Below, one piece after another: positions 1 to 11,411 of a stretch of DNA of 30,675 nt. Location of the stretch: contig BFEA01000109.1 of the NCBI GenBank assembly GCA_003427395.1, positions 3,000,394 to 3,031,068 on the forward strand, written 5' to 3'. The notes under the pieces are model-generated. The model did no database searches and was not told the DNA's origin. It worked only from the letters and a program-made list of their open reading frames with translations. Source of the DNA: Chara braunii (lineage: Eukaryota > Streptophyta > Charophyceae > Charales > Characeae). The stretch's first letter is position 1. The number at the start of each line of letters is the position of its first letter. The translations under genes were made by a program, and so were the position numbers.

Positions 1-1199
1 TCCCATAACTTTCCGACGCGAAAATCGGACAGGCGTCGCGCGCGAGACTTAGTATAAGACCGCGCGAACACAAAGTTAACTCATATCGACTCGCAATGCA
101 AGCATACGCAACCGGTCGCAATGATGGCGTACTATGTAGTACCCATGCTCATGCGGTCCTCGTTGATCTCGAGGGTCGCACTCGACACTCAAATGTTGGC
201 TGACACGCGCTTTGAGGGTTAATCTTTCGACGTTGGACAACCGCCATGTGCGGATGAAGATCACACACTCTCTTTTGCACCCTTTGCAGAGTGGGTGGTA
301 CACAGGTCCATACCTGTGGTGGCATTCGTTTCTTACTGCCCTGGAGATGAGCCCCACTCCAGACCTGGGCAGAAGTCAAGGGGTTTGACTTTGACGGCTG
401 CCACGGACCACAACATCCAACTATAAAAATTAACAAGCAAAATCATCCAATAAATAAATAAACATCCCACCACTTATATATCAAATCATGACTTGAGATA
501 ACAACAAGAGAACGGAAAACAGAGACCCATCAGGTATGCAAATCGTGCGACACATGGTTGTCATTCTCACTGTCTCCAAAGTATGGTCCATATACCAAGC
601 TCCAAAGTACGAACATGCATAAAACATATGCACACACAATAGTGACATTGCCATACACCAATGTGGTCAACTGTACTAATCCTTGTAACTCACACCACGC
701 CTCACACACTCAAGCCCCAGTCATAGTCAAACTCTCCATAAATCTCACAAGTTCTTTATAATGGTCATTTAAAAGAAGTCCGTTTAAAACCATCAAAGAA
801 ATATATCAAATCTCAGGGCAAAGGCAATCAAGCTGAGGTACAGGTGTAGGCAAAGTTGTGTCGTGAGCCGACAAGTCGGCGATCAACTAACCGACCTGTT
901 ATCAGTGATAACAGAAAATGATCCTCGTAGGATCAAGCTGAAACTAGTCCAAATCTTGAATCGAATGTCCAGAGGACCTGTAACACAAGACAGGTCAATC
1001 CCCAAGCTAGAATCATAAGTGTATGGAGGATACAACTCCATGACACGTTCTCACCCAAGATCCTTCTAGTCGACTAAGCCTGAATCTACCTTTAAGCAGT
1101 GTTCAAAGCAAAAGCAGACCCTGGCATAATCTCCCCTATACAAAGTGGATCGCCAGGATCGCCACCTGTCGAATATAATCTAACTTCTTTAAACTAAGA

Positions 1200-1745
1200 A
1201 AATTTCGGCAGCGCTTCCCGTAGGAAAAGTGTCTTTCCATAATTTATATAAGCTCAAATATGAAAAGATAGAAAAAATCCATAACTCTGAAAAATCGAAT
1301 TTTGTCTAACTCTCTGAATTAGTAAAAATTTGGGCAGCACTCCCTTTACAAGGGGAGACTTCCCAAATTTATACTAAGTCAGATTTGAACTCAGAAACAA
1401 ACTTGAGTCCAACTTAGATATGATTTAACTAACTCCTTAGTTTTGCAGAAATTTCGGCAGCACTCCCTTTAGAAAAGCGTTATTCCAAAATTTATACAAG
1501 ACTAAGTTTAGAATTTGAGAATAATTTTAACTTCTCAAAGTCCAATTTTGTCCAACTCCCTGAATTAGCAAAAATTTGGGCAGCACTCCCTTCAGAAAGG
1601 GAGACTTTTCAAATTTTTACTAAGTCAGATATAAAGAATAAACAGTTGAACTTTGATAAGTCAAAAATTGACCAATCTCCTTGGATTTGTAGAAATTTCG
1701 GCAGCGCTTCCCGTAGGGAAAGTAGCTCGCCAAGATTTAAACAAA
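1200..1745 (+). repeat. Tandem array of ~123-bp units, five copies
   Basis: The motif AATTTSGGCAGC followed by a CCCTTT or CCCGTAG hairpin-like segment recurs with GGCAGC starting at 1207, 1333, 1456, 1579 and 1700, giving spacings of 126, 123, 123 and 121. Units alternate between a TTTCGGCAGC and a TTTGGGCAGC form, which suggests a higher-order unit of about 246 bp. The spacer between repeated motifs is also related between units, so this is a tandem repeat and not a CRISPR array. Confidence 0.85.
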
Positions 1746-2029
1746 GCCAAGTACAAAAAATGATCCCAGAAAATGCAAGAATTGACCTAAGTAGAAAAAA
1801 TTACTACAGAAAATGCAGGAGTGAACCTAACTCCTATCGCTCTAGCACGTGGCGAGCAACTAAAGCAACTACTTATCAAACTGAAACCTAGACCAAGTAG
1901 TAACCTCATTCAACCACATGCAGGCCAAACCACAAAGGTAAGTACTCTCACCAGCCCAGGTTCATCTGATCAAACAATAGTTCATAGTCTTTCAGTGATA
2001 TAACCCTTTATACCCAACTTACATAAGGC

Positions 2030-2935
2030 ATAAAGTCAGACCACCCAAACTTATGGAATGCGCCTAACTTAGCCATTGACTATACACAAAACAGAGGGTA
2101 CAACTACTTCTCTCTTCTTTGGGCATATGACTAGACCATTCTAGTCACCCTTAACTGTTTAAGATATCCAAGTTATATATACCTCTCTCAACCTTAATCT
2201 TCACGGTGGGCGTAGGACTGAGCCATTCATCTTAGAAACAAAGCCCAGTTGGCCTGGTTACCTTCAATTATATTCTTAGTTATACTCTCTTCAATTTCTC
2301 TAAGCTATAGTCAGACCATCCAATCTTATGGAACCCGTGTTTGACTAGCCTGTTTGTAATAAGTTAGTAATAATGTATAGCCAAATTATAACCTTGGGTT
2401 CCAGCATGTGCGAGGCCTTGAGCCAGACCCCCTGAACTTACAGAAGGATCTAACTCTCTGCCAGATTCATTTCTCTCTGAACCATTATGTGTGTGGCGTT
2501 GAGTCAAACCCCCTGAACTTACAGAAGGGTTTGCCCCTTTGCCAAAGATTACTCCCTCAGAATAAAAGCAGGAAGAGACTGAGTTACCTGAACTTACAGA
2601 ATAGCCCGGTCCCCTCGTTCAGAAACGAGGAAACTTAAGAAAACCCAAGAAACAAGGCAACTCAGGGTACCTAAACTTATAGAGCGCCCTAGGCTCCTGA
2701 AAATCAAACACAATCAAACCCTCGCAAGTCAGAGCAGTCAGGCCACCTAAACTTATAGAGCGGTCCAACCCTCCATTCAAACCACAGCACCAGGTCTCCC
2801 CAAACTTATAAGGACATCCCAGCCTCCAGAGTAATCAGACCCCCTAAACTTATAGAAGGGTCTGACGCTCCATGCAACCAAAAATAACACAGAGCACTGG
2901 GTCTCCCCAAACTTATGGGAACCTCCCAGCCCTAA
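2030..2935 (+). repeat. Array of ~80-bp units with the core CCCTGAACTTACAGAAGG
   Basis: The core recurs near 2041, 2317, 2427, 2510, 2589, 2668, 2746, 2800, 2843 and 2908, most often 78-83 bp apart. It is usually preceded by a CAGACC or AGTCAGACC segment. Unit boundaries are degenerate at both ends. Confidence 0.75.
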
Positions 2936-3204
2936 TGACCCAGTCAACCATCATGCAAATCAGTTTTTCCTTCTGCCCTTCCCAGATGCAATCTCTTCCA
3001 ACAATCTGCTTTCACACAATCAACAAAAACTTAAGGCTGAGATTGGACAAACATTCCTTTACTTAGTCTGGTTCATGTCCTGAAAGTCAAACTGAACGTC
3101 AACGTAGGGATGCACGCAATACGCTCAGTCAACGCATAGAGAGAAGTACAGATGTGGGTTATAATTGGGTTTATAAAAGGGAAGACAATGGTTACCTGTC
3201 AGTT

Positions 3205-3345
3205 CCCTGCCTCCAGAACCTCGCCTAGGCTCCGGCAGAGCTCCCGCAATCGGTGGGGCGAACCTCCCACAAAGGCCTTGGCGCGGTTTACGGGTTGCAA
3301 TCCCGTCTACCGCCTTCCTCTCAGAACTAGACTAGACTTAGAGTC
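3205..3345 (+). repeat. Conserved core of the long element (left copy)
   Basis: This is the best-conserved stretch between the two copies (partner 14955-15090 on the minus strand). It contains CTCCAGAACCTCGCCTAGG, a GGCGAACCTCCCA block, a TTGGCGCGG block, and an imperfect hairpin ACGGG...CCCGT near 3288-3306. The partner keeps a hairpin at the same place (CGGGTTT / AAACCCG). No protein motif is recognised in any frame. Confidence 0.6.
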
Positions 3346-4584
3346 AGAAGGGTAGAAGGAGGAAGTTTATGACTCTCAGATACAGGGAGGGTGCACTCAA
3401 ACTTGCAGGAGAGGGACTTCAAGTCTTCGATGCTCGAGGGCCCCACAATGGCGGCCGAACAACGCAGCAGCTTGATCAATCGGCGGCTAAACCAGTGACG
3501 CAGACTCCCCAGACGAACCTCTAGCCTGCAGCAATGACCCCCTTCACCACTACCCCCTTACCGTGGTCTGACCATACTCTCAGGCCGCCATACTCCACCC
3601 TTTTGTCTAGACCTCAAGTACCCTGGCCCAAAAGGTCCGCGCTCGAATACAACACACGCCCGTACCCTGATTCAAAATGCCAACTGGATGTCGTGACCTC
3701 AACTGAGAACTCTTGTGCGGATCAAAGATTCCAACGCTGTACCACGATCACACAACATTTGCAGCAAAACGCAAAGCGCGTGCTGCAGCTCCTCGACGAA
3801 ACACAGCAGGCCGTGCCCAACAAAGGCAGCTATTCACAACAAGGTTCAACAACTAGCTCGTAGCAACCTGTAGCGGCAGTTCACAATGGTTATCGAGTGA
3901 AACAATCAGCAGCCCCTACCTACGGCACCGCCCAAGCTGAGAGCAACAACCGTGCCAACTCGCAACCCTTCCTTATAAAGTACTCAGCCCTCTCTTCATC
4001 GGACATAGATCGTGGGACACGCTCACCCCCCCTCTCACGAGCGCCCCTACTTCATGTCGTTAGTCACCTCTTCTTCTTCTATACCCTTCACTTTCTCCCT
4101 CTCTCCTTCTCTCGCACTATCTTTACCCGCTAATGCACCTGGCCGAGCCCCTAGGTAAAATTCATGCTACTTCCCCTGAACGATATGTGACTGTTCCTGG
4201 CCGTAGGTACAACCAAGTTCAGACAGCCAAATTGTGATCCGCACGTCGAGTTATTACGCAGTACCGTGCTGCGAGTTGTCTCTCGTTCGTCCGCCTTGCC
4301 ATTTCCACCAGCCGGTACTCACCCTTCCGCAGGCGGCCATTGCAAGGTAAGTCCCCAACCCCGCGGCTCACTCCTCCCCGCTATTCTCTCGTTGTTATTA
4401 GCAAGGTCGAAATGAACCTTCCCCCAAAACATTGGAAGATTCATAGTCGTATTTCAGGCAAGGAAAGACTCTCGCTGCTAGTGCGCAGCCCCTGCGGCCC
4501 GTGCCTCCAAATTGGCCACTCTATAGCGAAATCCGACTGAGTCATCCGATTCGCAATGGTCACGGACCTCCAGCTAGCCCCCTC

Positions 4585-4965
4585 TCGCCCTCGACTTCAA
4601 GGTGAATCGAGCTAGACTTTCATCTTTTCGCTCAGTCATTCCGCCATCCCCACGCACCACTTTTCCCAACTAACTCCAAGTTCACTAATTCTCTACTAAC
4701 TCTAACCTCGGATTCGGATCCGTCTTCCCCCAAAACGTCGATGTAGCCCTTTACCCCACTCGATTCCACTGAGGATCGAGTAAGATCTACTCTTTCTCAC
4801 CCCTTCCTCTCCATTCCTCCATAGCTCCTCGCACAGTCCCTTTTCTCCTTATCTCTTCTCCTATAGCCTACCACCGAGACTAACCCTACCATTAGCTCCG
4901 CCCGGGGTCAAAACCCCGGGATAGCCTCCTCTCCCCCTCGATTCCGCTCAGGATCGAGGACGCCA
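4585..4965 (+). repeat. Degenerate ~170-180 bp tandem repeat with CTCGAT...ATCGAG hairpins
   Basis: CTCGATTCC...GGATCGAG occurs near 4759-4781 and 4937-4959 (offset 178), with a weaker copy near 4590-4611. Between the last two lies a perfect 8-bp-arm hairpin, CCCGGGGT / ACCCCGGG, at 4901-4920. Confidence 0.5.
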
Positions 4966-5060
4966 CGTTTCTTCGGCTGCGCCCGACTCTCCCTTCCGCC
5001 ATCTCCAGATCCTCCTACTACGAATGTACGCGACCCCCCCTCTTTCGTCCCGGTTCATTT

Positions 5061-6180
5061 GCTGTCCCCACGCTGCCCGTGGTCTCTCCGCCCTGCCTCC
5101 TTTGCCCGGTGCTCGTCCAGTTTCGGTCCGATAGTGCTTTCGTAGTCGTCTAGTCGCCGGCCTACTTGTCCCGGTGCCCTGCCCGCAGTGGACTCCGCCC
5201 GTCCAGTTCGCCACCGCCCTTCTCAACCGACCTCGCCCGACTGTCGCCCAGTTGCGGTCCGTCTGTCGGCGCTCCTCTCTCTCCGCGTGCATTTCGAGCC
5301 ACTTCGCGCCCTCCCTCGCGCAGTCACTTTCCCCGCCGCCGCACTCTTTCCATTCCTTCGTATGCACCCGGCCCAGAAGCCGGTCCCGGTTCATTCCCCT
5401 CGTCTTGTTTATCTCTGCTCCCACTGCCTCCGGCGAACATCTGCTGCAGCGTTGCCACTCCCCCCACTGTCGCGCAACGCTGCCTGGCCAACTCCGCTAG
5501 TATTCCGCACACACTTCCGTCCAGGTACTCCCCACCTTACACACCTCCACCGACATTCCGCATGCCTCCAACCCCTTTGCTCCGCCCAGGCAGGGTTGGC
5601 CACCCTTTCAGATCCCCAGCGGGCAACCCTCACACAGGCCGTCCTGCAGTTGAGGGCGCGGGCTTATTGCAGGCCCACAACACGGTTCCATGCGGTCCGC
5701 AATATGCCGTAGTACCGCGGTGGGCCTCACCATAGCGCCCCGGGCATAGTCCGCCCGGCTCGCGGGCCCCAACGGCCTGCTCACACTCAAACCTCTCACA
5801 GCAAACCGCGGGGGCGGCCAGTACACCCGCCGCTGATATTCCTCCCTCGCCGTGGGTCAAAATACCCACCACCTCTCAAAAGCACCGGACGTTTGAGGTC
5901 CTCGACTACCGTGACGACCATTAAATCCGGCGTCCCGTCCTGGTCAACGGCACGTCGGAGCTTACAAGGATTTAATACAACAATTATTTTAATATAAAAT
6001 GCAAACAAACGTTGTGTGTCCCGCTGGCCCGTGACGCCGCGCATGCCTAGGCAGCGTACAGTTGCGCCTCACCGTCAATACCCCACGCCGCCACGCGCGC
6101 CTCTCACCCTGACAAGAACCTATGCTTCCGCTCACGCGCACGCCGTCAGGCGGGCGACACTACACTTGCGTGACTTGCAA
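5061..6180. other. GC-rich inter-repeat stretch, no supported gene
   Basis: The + strand is pyrimidine-rich to about 5600 and then balanced GC. Several overlapping ORFs of 60-190 codons exist in three or more frames at once (for example 5166-5735, 5188-5712, 4948-5424 minus), which is typical of GC-rich sequence with few stops, and none resembles a protein family I know. A short AT-rich stretch at 5970-6005 may mark the inner end of the left repeat copy, but I could not align it with confidence to the right copy. Confidence 0.5.
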
Positions 6181-6189
6181 AAAAACAAG

Positions 6190-6246
6190 CCAAACACCCT
6201 TGTAAGGGTATTTGGTACGACAGCGCGCGCATGCTTGAGCATGCGC
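6190..6246. repeat. Two adjacent short inverted repeats
   Basis: At 6190-6215, arms CCAAACACCCTT and AAGGGTATTTGG (12 bp, one mismatch) flank a 2-nt loop. At 6227-6246, arms GCGCATGCT and AGCATGCGC (9 bp, perfect) flank TG. Both could extrude as hairpins; no function can be assigned. Confidence 0.75.
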
Positions 6247-6310
6247 TATGCGCCGCACGTGCATAGTTCGTGCGCACATGATGCGCCGCAGGTATGGGTT
6301 GGAGTATACT

Positions 6311-6475
6311 AGGGGGAGTATAGGGGGAGTATAGGGGGAGTATAGGGGGAGTATACTAGGGGCGATATAGGGGATATCGGGGGGTTTAATAAGGGCGTTG
6401 GGGGCGGTTCGGGGGTGTTGGGGTGGTGTATGGGGGTATTGGGGGCCGCTATGGGGGTGTTGGTGGTGTTATTAG
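6311..6475 (+). repeat. G-rich minisatellite (GGGGGAGTATA unit) and G-run tract
   Basis: An 11-bp unit GGGGGAGTATA is repeated four times between about 6311 and 6355 and is followed by a further ~115 bp with many G3-G6 runs. The array begins and ends next to AGTATACTAGGGG. The spacing of G runs would permit G-quadruplexes on the + strand. Confidence 0.8.
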
Positions 6476-6479
6476 GTGA

Positions 6480-7600
6480 TTTGGACCCCAGAAAAAAATT
6501 GAAAAACTTACTCGTTGCCAATGACCCCCAACCGGTAGGTGCCGACCAGCCGACCAGTCATGGGGCGCCAACCGTAGGCAGGTCCAACACTGGTGGTGGG
6601 AGTAATTTTCCTTAAGGCTGCACGTAGCCCCGTTGCGCCCTGAATCCATTTGGATTTGAACTCTGGTCTGTGTTTCAACATATCATGGTTGTGCCCTGGA
6701 GGCACAACATTCCAAGGGGCACTGTTAGGCTAATGGACAAAAAAGAAAAAGAAAAGGGGGGAAAAAATAAAAGAAACGAAAACGAGAAAACGAGATCACA
6801 ATTTTGAGAAAACTTGTATTGTGCAGTTTGCGCCTCTATTTGTTTGGTGGCGTAAATGATTTATGTCGGCCCTAAAACTATTTATCTGAGTAGTTGGAGA
6901 ACTACGCCATGTGCATGCATTTTTTCAGATTTTTTTATTTGACAAGTGTTTAATTAAAAAACGCCAAAGTTTGAGTACGCTTTGCACCCCACCTTGTGAC
7001 TATCGGGATTTGAACTTGTGATTATCACGAGTTGTTCTTCCCCCTCATCGTTGGCACTGAGCTGGAACTCCTCAGAACGGGTGCCATACAAAAAAAAGGC
7101 AGCCAATGTTTGTCCAAGGCTTAGCTGCAGCCATTTGGCTGCCCATTTTTAATGTGAGAGAGATTTGACAAAAAACAAAACGTTGAGAAAGCTCGTGGGT
7201 GAGAATTCTCCAACCCATAACCACAGCACGGCGGTGCAACTCAACCTTTTTTAAGGGCCGAGAGTCTGATTTATGCTCGTTACATTGAGCCTCAAAGGGG
7301 TGCTTAATTAGGCCAAACCTGTAGAGGTTGAGCCAACCTTCATTTTTAATGAGAGGCTGCTCCGGAACCTTGGTTCCAAAGCCAGATGGGACATCTTGGG
7401 GCCCTCATCATGGGATGCATTGGCTGGAGAGGAAGATGTATATATGTCGAACAAGGCGGACCATATCTGGGTATAGAAGGTATGGGTCGAAACATGAGGT
7501 GACAATAGTTGCTCCGTGATTTCAGCAGAGGGTGACGAAGAACGTGACACGTGGCAGGCTAGCAATGAATTCGGGACTTAGCAGTTGGAACTGAGATGCA
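6480..7600. other. Intergenic, no gene recognised
   Basis: This holds an A-rich purine stretch (6740-6800), a 9-bp inverted repeat GGCAGCCAA / TTGGCTGCC at 7098-7143, and two segments reading GGATTTGAACT (near 6652 and 7011) that resemble the reverse complement of a tRNA B box without the rest of a tRNA. ORFs here are under 90 codons and unrecognised. Confidence 0.5.
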
Positions 7601-7640
7601 TGAACCCATAACTGAAATGATGTGGGGGCATCCAAGGCCA

Positions 7641-7655
7641 TGGCTATATAAGAAG
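7641..7655 (+). promoter_or_regulatory. TATA-box-like motif
   Basis: GGCTATATAAGAAGG matches the plant TATA consensus well and is followed ~30 nt later by a CA-rich stretch suitable as a transcription start. No ORF of note follows, so it may be a relic of a mobile-element promoter or chance. Confidence 0.35.
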
Positions 7656-8059
7656 GGCTTGAACTCAAGCAAGCACACTGAAGCGGAGGCTTGGCATAGC
7701 ACAAGGCTATGGGTATATGGTGAGCCTTAAGGTGTGATACTTGGCCTCAAGGAGTTCGAGGCAGCGATGATACGGCAGAAAGGACTGTTGGGGGGGTTGC
7801 GACATTGAGGAAGACGCTACTGATGGAGATGCTAGTGGTCTGCAAGGTTGAAAGAGGAACCGCTAAAGGAGGAACAGACCATCCTTAGCTAAGGCTAGGG
7901 AGGTTTTGTCTTAGTACTGGGCTGAAATTTGAGCGGCTAGAGGAGATGAAGGTCTCGGTAAAGGCTGAAGGTGAAGTTGGATGACTACAGCTATAACGAG
8001 CAGCCATAGCCATAGTCCGCCTCCACGACATCGGTGGGAGACGCTGCGACACAACCGAT

Positions 8060-8235
8060 TGAAGGGGGTGACGCTGCCAAAAGTTTATCAAACATGCATT
8101 ACCTCTTAAGGGGGTTATGCCGCCAAAATTTTGGTGCAGCGGCGGCCATTATTTGCAGTGGGGTTATACTACTAAAATTTCGACACGTTGGTGATATTAA
8201 ATTCTGAATTGGAGGTGCTGCCGTTTTTACGGCAA
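8060..8235 (+). repeat. Short degenerate ~47-bp repeats
   Basis: AAGGGGGTGACGCTGCCAAAA near 8064, AAGGGGGTTATGCCGCCAAAA near 8110, GTGGGGTTATACTACTAAAA near 8157 and a GGAGGTGCTGCCG near 8210 form a degenerate series. The GCTGCCGAAATTT-like core resembles the minus-strand reading of the 123-bp unit, so this may be a decayed relative. Confidence 0.4.
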
Positions 8236-8489
8236 CGTGATTGTAGTTATTTTCGGTGAGAGAATGTTGCTCGTTCGACGACAGAGAGCGTTTTTTTTTT
8301 AGGGAACGTATCGTTGGTTTGATGATGCGGTATTTGCAGTTTTGAGCAAGGGGTCGTTGTGATATCGGCTATAGTTCACGCTTAGAACTTGACTCTAAGG
8401 GTGGTATTCGACTATGTTTGCGACATTTTTTGTTTTTTAGGAGTGCGGCAGGGTGTGTGTACTTAATGATTTTAGGTCTGCAGTAGGGG

Positions 8490-8660
8490 GGAATGAATGA
8501 CTTTGGCAAACCGTCTCATCAAGTGGTTTGGGTCGCATGGACGCAAGGACTAGAGATGCCGCAATATCTTCTTCCTTTGTTGTATACGGAGGTATACAAT
8601 TCTCAATGGGTAATTGCATGGCAGAATGGATGACTTTGGCAATGCGTCTCATCAAGTACC
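8490..8660 (+). repeat. Pair of ~35-bp direct repeats, 133 bp apart
   Basis: GAATGAATGACTTTGGCAA...CGTCTCATCAAGT (about 8491-8523) recurs as GAATGGATGACTTTGGCAA...CGTCTCATCAAGT (about 8624-8656). Between them is a perfect 8-bp-arm hairpin, TTGTATAC / GTATACAA, near 8580-8599. Confidence 0.7.
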
Positions 8661-8699
8661 CCCCCGTAGAACGGTGCACTCTGACCGATAACAGGGTTG

Positions 8700-9700
8700 A
8701 CTCCTAAAGCAACGAACCCTCGTCCCAGATGCTTCATAGAGAAAGAACGTGTTCACTGCGAGTAGATTTTATTTGTTCTTATTTTTCATAAGCTTATGGT
8801 AACTTAGACGAAAAAAGTTAAATGAAGTAGAGAATGAGAACCAATTTGACGGGTATAGAAAGATGAGGTCATTAGAGAAAGAGCGGGTACACCTCAAGAA
8901 AAGATTAGGTCAATTTAGCGTTGTTTGTTTTATTTGAACCGAATTCCTTTTACGGCCCGCTCTGTTTTCAATGAGTGAGTGTATTTATGTACAGAGTGAG
9001 AGTTAAGTATGTATAATAGAATGATATGAGTTAAGAGATTTTGTGTATTTTTCATATTTTTCTTTTGTATTTGTGAAACTCTCTATGTGATTTGATACGT
9101 GAGTTAATGCATATTTGTGTGGTAGATTGAGGTCATCCTCTTGGAGTCATTTCTACTATTTGAGGTAATGATTTCATTGTGTGATATATGAATGACATAA
9201 AGATTATCATACATTCGGTGATATAATGATTACCCTATTTCAATTTTGGGTTGAGATTGTTCAAATTTGGATAAGTATATGGTTTGAGACTATTGTTGTC
9301 CTTTTTTGAGTTGGGATAACTCCACTCTGAGCATATTAGAGATTTAAGATTATCTCTTTGTGTGTAGAGATCACAATCACTCTCACAAGTGTGGATTTAT
9401 CCTGATGTATAACAATTTTGCGTAAAGAGATGCGCGTGATGCATCTCGTGTGTTTGTGAATGTGAAATGTGTAAGTTGACTACTCTTCCATAAACTTGCG
9501 CAGTATGTCGTACGGACAGGCAAGAGACCTAAGTATATGTAGGGGAAGTATAATTTTGTTTGGTGAATTGGTGTGAAGGTCCTAAGGGGTCTATGTGATG
9601 GTGCGATTGAATGTTTATCCATGCTAAATGGTTCTATTTTCTCAAGTTGTGACGAAGACTCATAAGTTGGACTCTCAGTGATGAGTATTTTTATAGTTAA
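8700..9700. other. AT-rich intergenic stretch
   Basis: T/G-rich sequence with stop codons in all frames except one minus-strand ORF (9383-9751, 122 codons) of no recognisable family and serine/threonine-rich composition. I see no RNA gene or clear repeat here. Confidence 0.5.
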
Positions 9701-9805
9701 GTCCCCTCCAAGTGGAAGGTGGTTGATGTTTCTTTTGGAACTCATTTTCAAGTGGAATATGTTGTAAACATTTTATGGTTAACTTCTCTTCAAGTGGAAG
9801 GTGAC
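9700..9805 (+). repeat. CAAGTGGAAGGTG short repeats (three copies, ~41 bp)
   Basis: CAAGTGGAA occurs at about 9709, 9749 and 9791. The first and third copies extend to CAAGTGGAAGGTG with related flanks (AAGTCCCCTCC / AACTTCTCTT). Confidence 0.6.
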
Positions 9806-9829
9806 TAAATTATTAAAAATGACATGGAA

Positions 9830-11410
9830 AGAAGTTTTAGTGATAAAGTCTTACGAGAAGGACCAAGAAAGTGGTTATTCATTTAGTGAAATTGTGGAAT
9901 GTCGCAAACACAGAGAATTTTTTAAGAAATGATCTTACGATGTGTGACCTACTTTGATGTGATCAAGCGGGAGACTACGGACCGGTGAATCTAGAGGTGG
10001 AGTTTTGATTTTGAAAAGGTCACAATGCCCTTTATGTTGTCTCATAGGGGGGTGGTAAATCCCTTTGAGCCAAACAGACATTTGCGTAGTCCCGCAGTAG
10101 GCCTGAGTTTATTTCGACACACCGTTCAACCACTACGATGCTAATCTTAAGACATGCACGATAATACCCAGCTAAAGGGTAGTTTTTAGCATCACTCAGA
10201 CGCAACCCCAAGTGTTGGTTGTTGATCGATGCAACCTAGCAACGGACTCACATCCAACCAGAGCGGTAAGGCTTGAGGGGTGTGGCCGCCTCAGAGAGTC
10301 GGGATGTTTGAGGGATAAGCGTCAAGCATATTTATCAGAGTCTTGATAGACATCTTATTAAGAAAGTCATTTATTGTTGTGCAAGTAACGAGGGTACCAT
10401 CACTAAAATAACAACGCGTTGGGTCGTAGATCTAACTCGATCAACCAGACTATGGTGGACCAAGATGGAGACATAACCCTCTTGTACTAGACTGCAAGAG
10501 TGTCTTTGATAAAAGTTTATATTTTTATTGATATTTTGTGGAGAAGGCAAAAAAAATATTATAAAGGTCTCTGTTAGTGTGGCCTAAGTTATGGCCCAGT
10601 ACAGGAGATGATGACCTAACAGGACACCAATTAAAGAACCGACATTGTCAATGACAAAAGAAAGAGGATTATTGAGAGTTTCATAATTATGTGAACTCTT
10701 TGTTGTAGTACAAATCAAGTATCCCGGAGTCCAATGTCTAGACAAGGGAGACCCATGTTGAAACCCTGGCAGCAAAATAGTTGTGTTTGACACTGATCGA
10801 TAAAACCCTCGAAACGGAGTTCAAGTCGGTCGACCGATCGGATTGAATCTTTTCTCGTCAGCATTTAAGTTATGATTAAATTGGTAGCATTTGATTATTC
10901 AGAGCGATGGGGGGGCGTCACTTAATGTGGTCTGGTAAGTTCTTGGTGCGAATATCCTTATAAGGGTATCCGCCCTGATTTGTACAAGTGACAGATAATA
11001 GGTTTTCACTTGAAAATTAAGTGCACCATGTGAAGTTGCTTCGGACCGATAGAATGTTTTACTAAAAGTAGGAAGTGTGTGGGCGTGCAAATTTGAGGCG
11101 CGCCTGACTTTCTTGATTAGTATGCTGACGGTGGTTTGCGCTCGTGCAGAGGCGGTCTTACCATGACCAGCATTAGGTTCGACTATCGGCGCTACCTTAG
11201 TTTTATTTTTTCGAGGCGGTGTTTAAAGCCTGTGTGATATATAGTACTATGAGAACTTTTGTTTTGTGTGTTTGTCAATGTGGATATTTTCGCTGCCTCG
11301 GTGATAGTATGCACGAGCAAGGTTAACTCAAATAAAGTCTAGGTTATCGCCACTTAGAAAGTAAAGGCACGACTTTGACGTTTCTAGCAGCAAATGTCTA
11401 CGCTCGGCAG
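9830..11410. other. Intergenic, no gene recognised
   Basis: The sequence has mixed composition. The best ORFs are 10584-10793 and 10899-11090 on the minus strand (69 and 63 codons), with no family resemblance. A perfect 10-bp palindrome CGGTCGACCG lies near 10828. This may be decayed mobile-element sequence, but I cannot show which. Confidence 0.45.
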
Positions 11411-11411
11411 C

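Larger units (their letters stand above)
1..5060 (+). repeat. Left copy of a long non-coding repeat element (inverted partner at 12780-18350)
   Basis: Read on +, this stretch matches the reverse complement of 12780-18350 in the same order. Anchors I aligned by eye (left / right): 82-90 / 18261-18269; 217-226 / 18121-18130; 290-391 / 17868-17985; 921-930 / 17131-17140; 1021-1030 / ~17029-17038; the 123-bp array 1200-1740 / 16330-16940; the ~80-bp array 2030-2930 / 15345-16065; 3211-3345 / 14955-15088; 4131-4160 / 14030-14060; 4881-4890 / ~12941-12951; 5043-5058 / ~12829-12844. Identity varies from roughly 60 to 75 percent by eye. The copy is GC-rich and pyrimidine-rich towards its right end and has no long ORF with recognisable protein character. 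It is truncated by the window start, so the true boundary is unseen. I could not find TG...CA long terminal repeat ends, a primer binding site or target-site duplications, so the element class is unknown. Confidence 0.8.

Noticed and set aside
1200-2935. CRISPR-like regular repeats
   Set aside because: Units are degenerate, the intervening sequence is itself repeated, and the genome is eukaryotic. These are tandem repeats.
5166-5735. 189-codon ORF with rivals in two other + frames and on minus
   Set aside because: Several frames are open at once over the same GC-rich, stop-poor sequence, and none shows a family motif.
6640-7030. tRNA genes suggested by GGATTTGAACT on +
   Set aside because: The minus-strand B-box-like motif lacks a matching A box, T stem and acceptor stem. 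The same applies near 24810.
10136-10156. Third U6 fragment (ATGCTAATCTT)
   Set aside because: Only 11 bases match, and the adjacent U6 sequence is absent; chance is likely.
10584-10793. 69-codon minus-strand ORF as retroelement coding relic
   Set aside because: No catalytic or zinc-binding motif can be seen, and the other strand has equally long broken frames.
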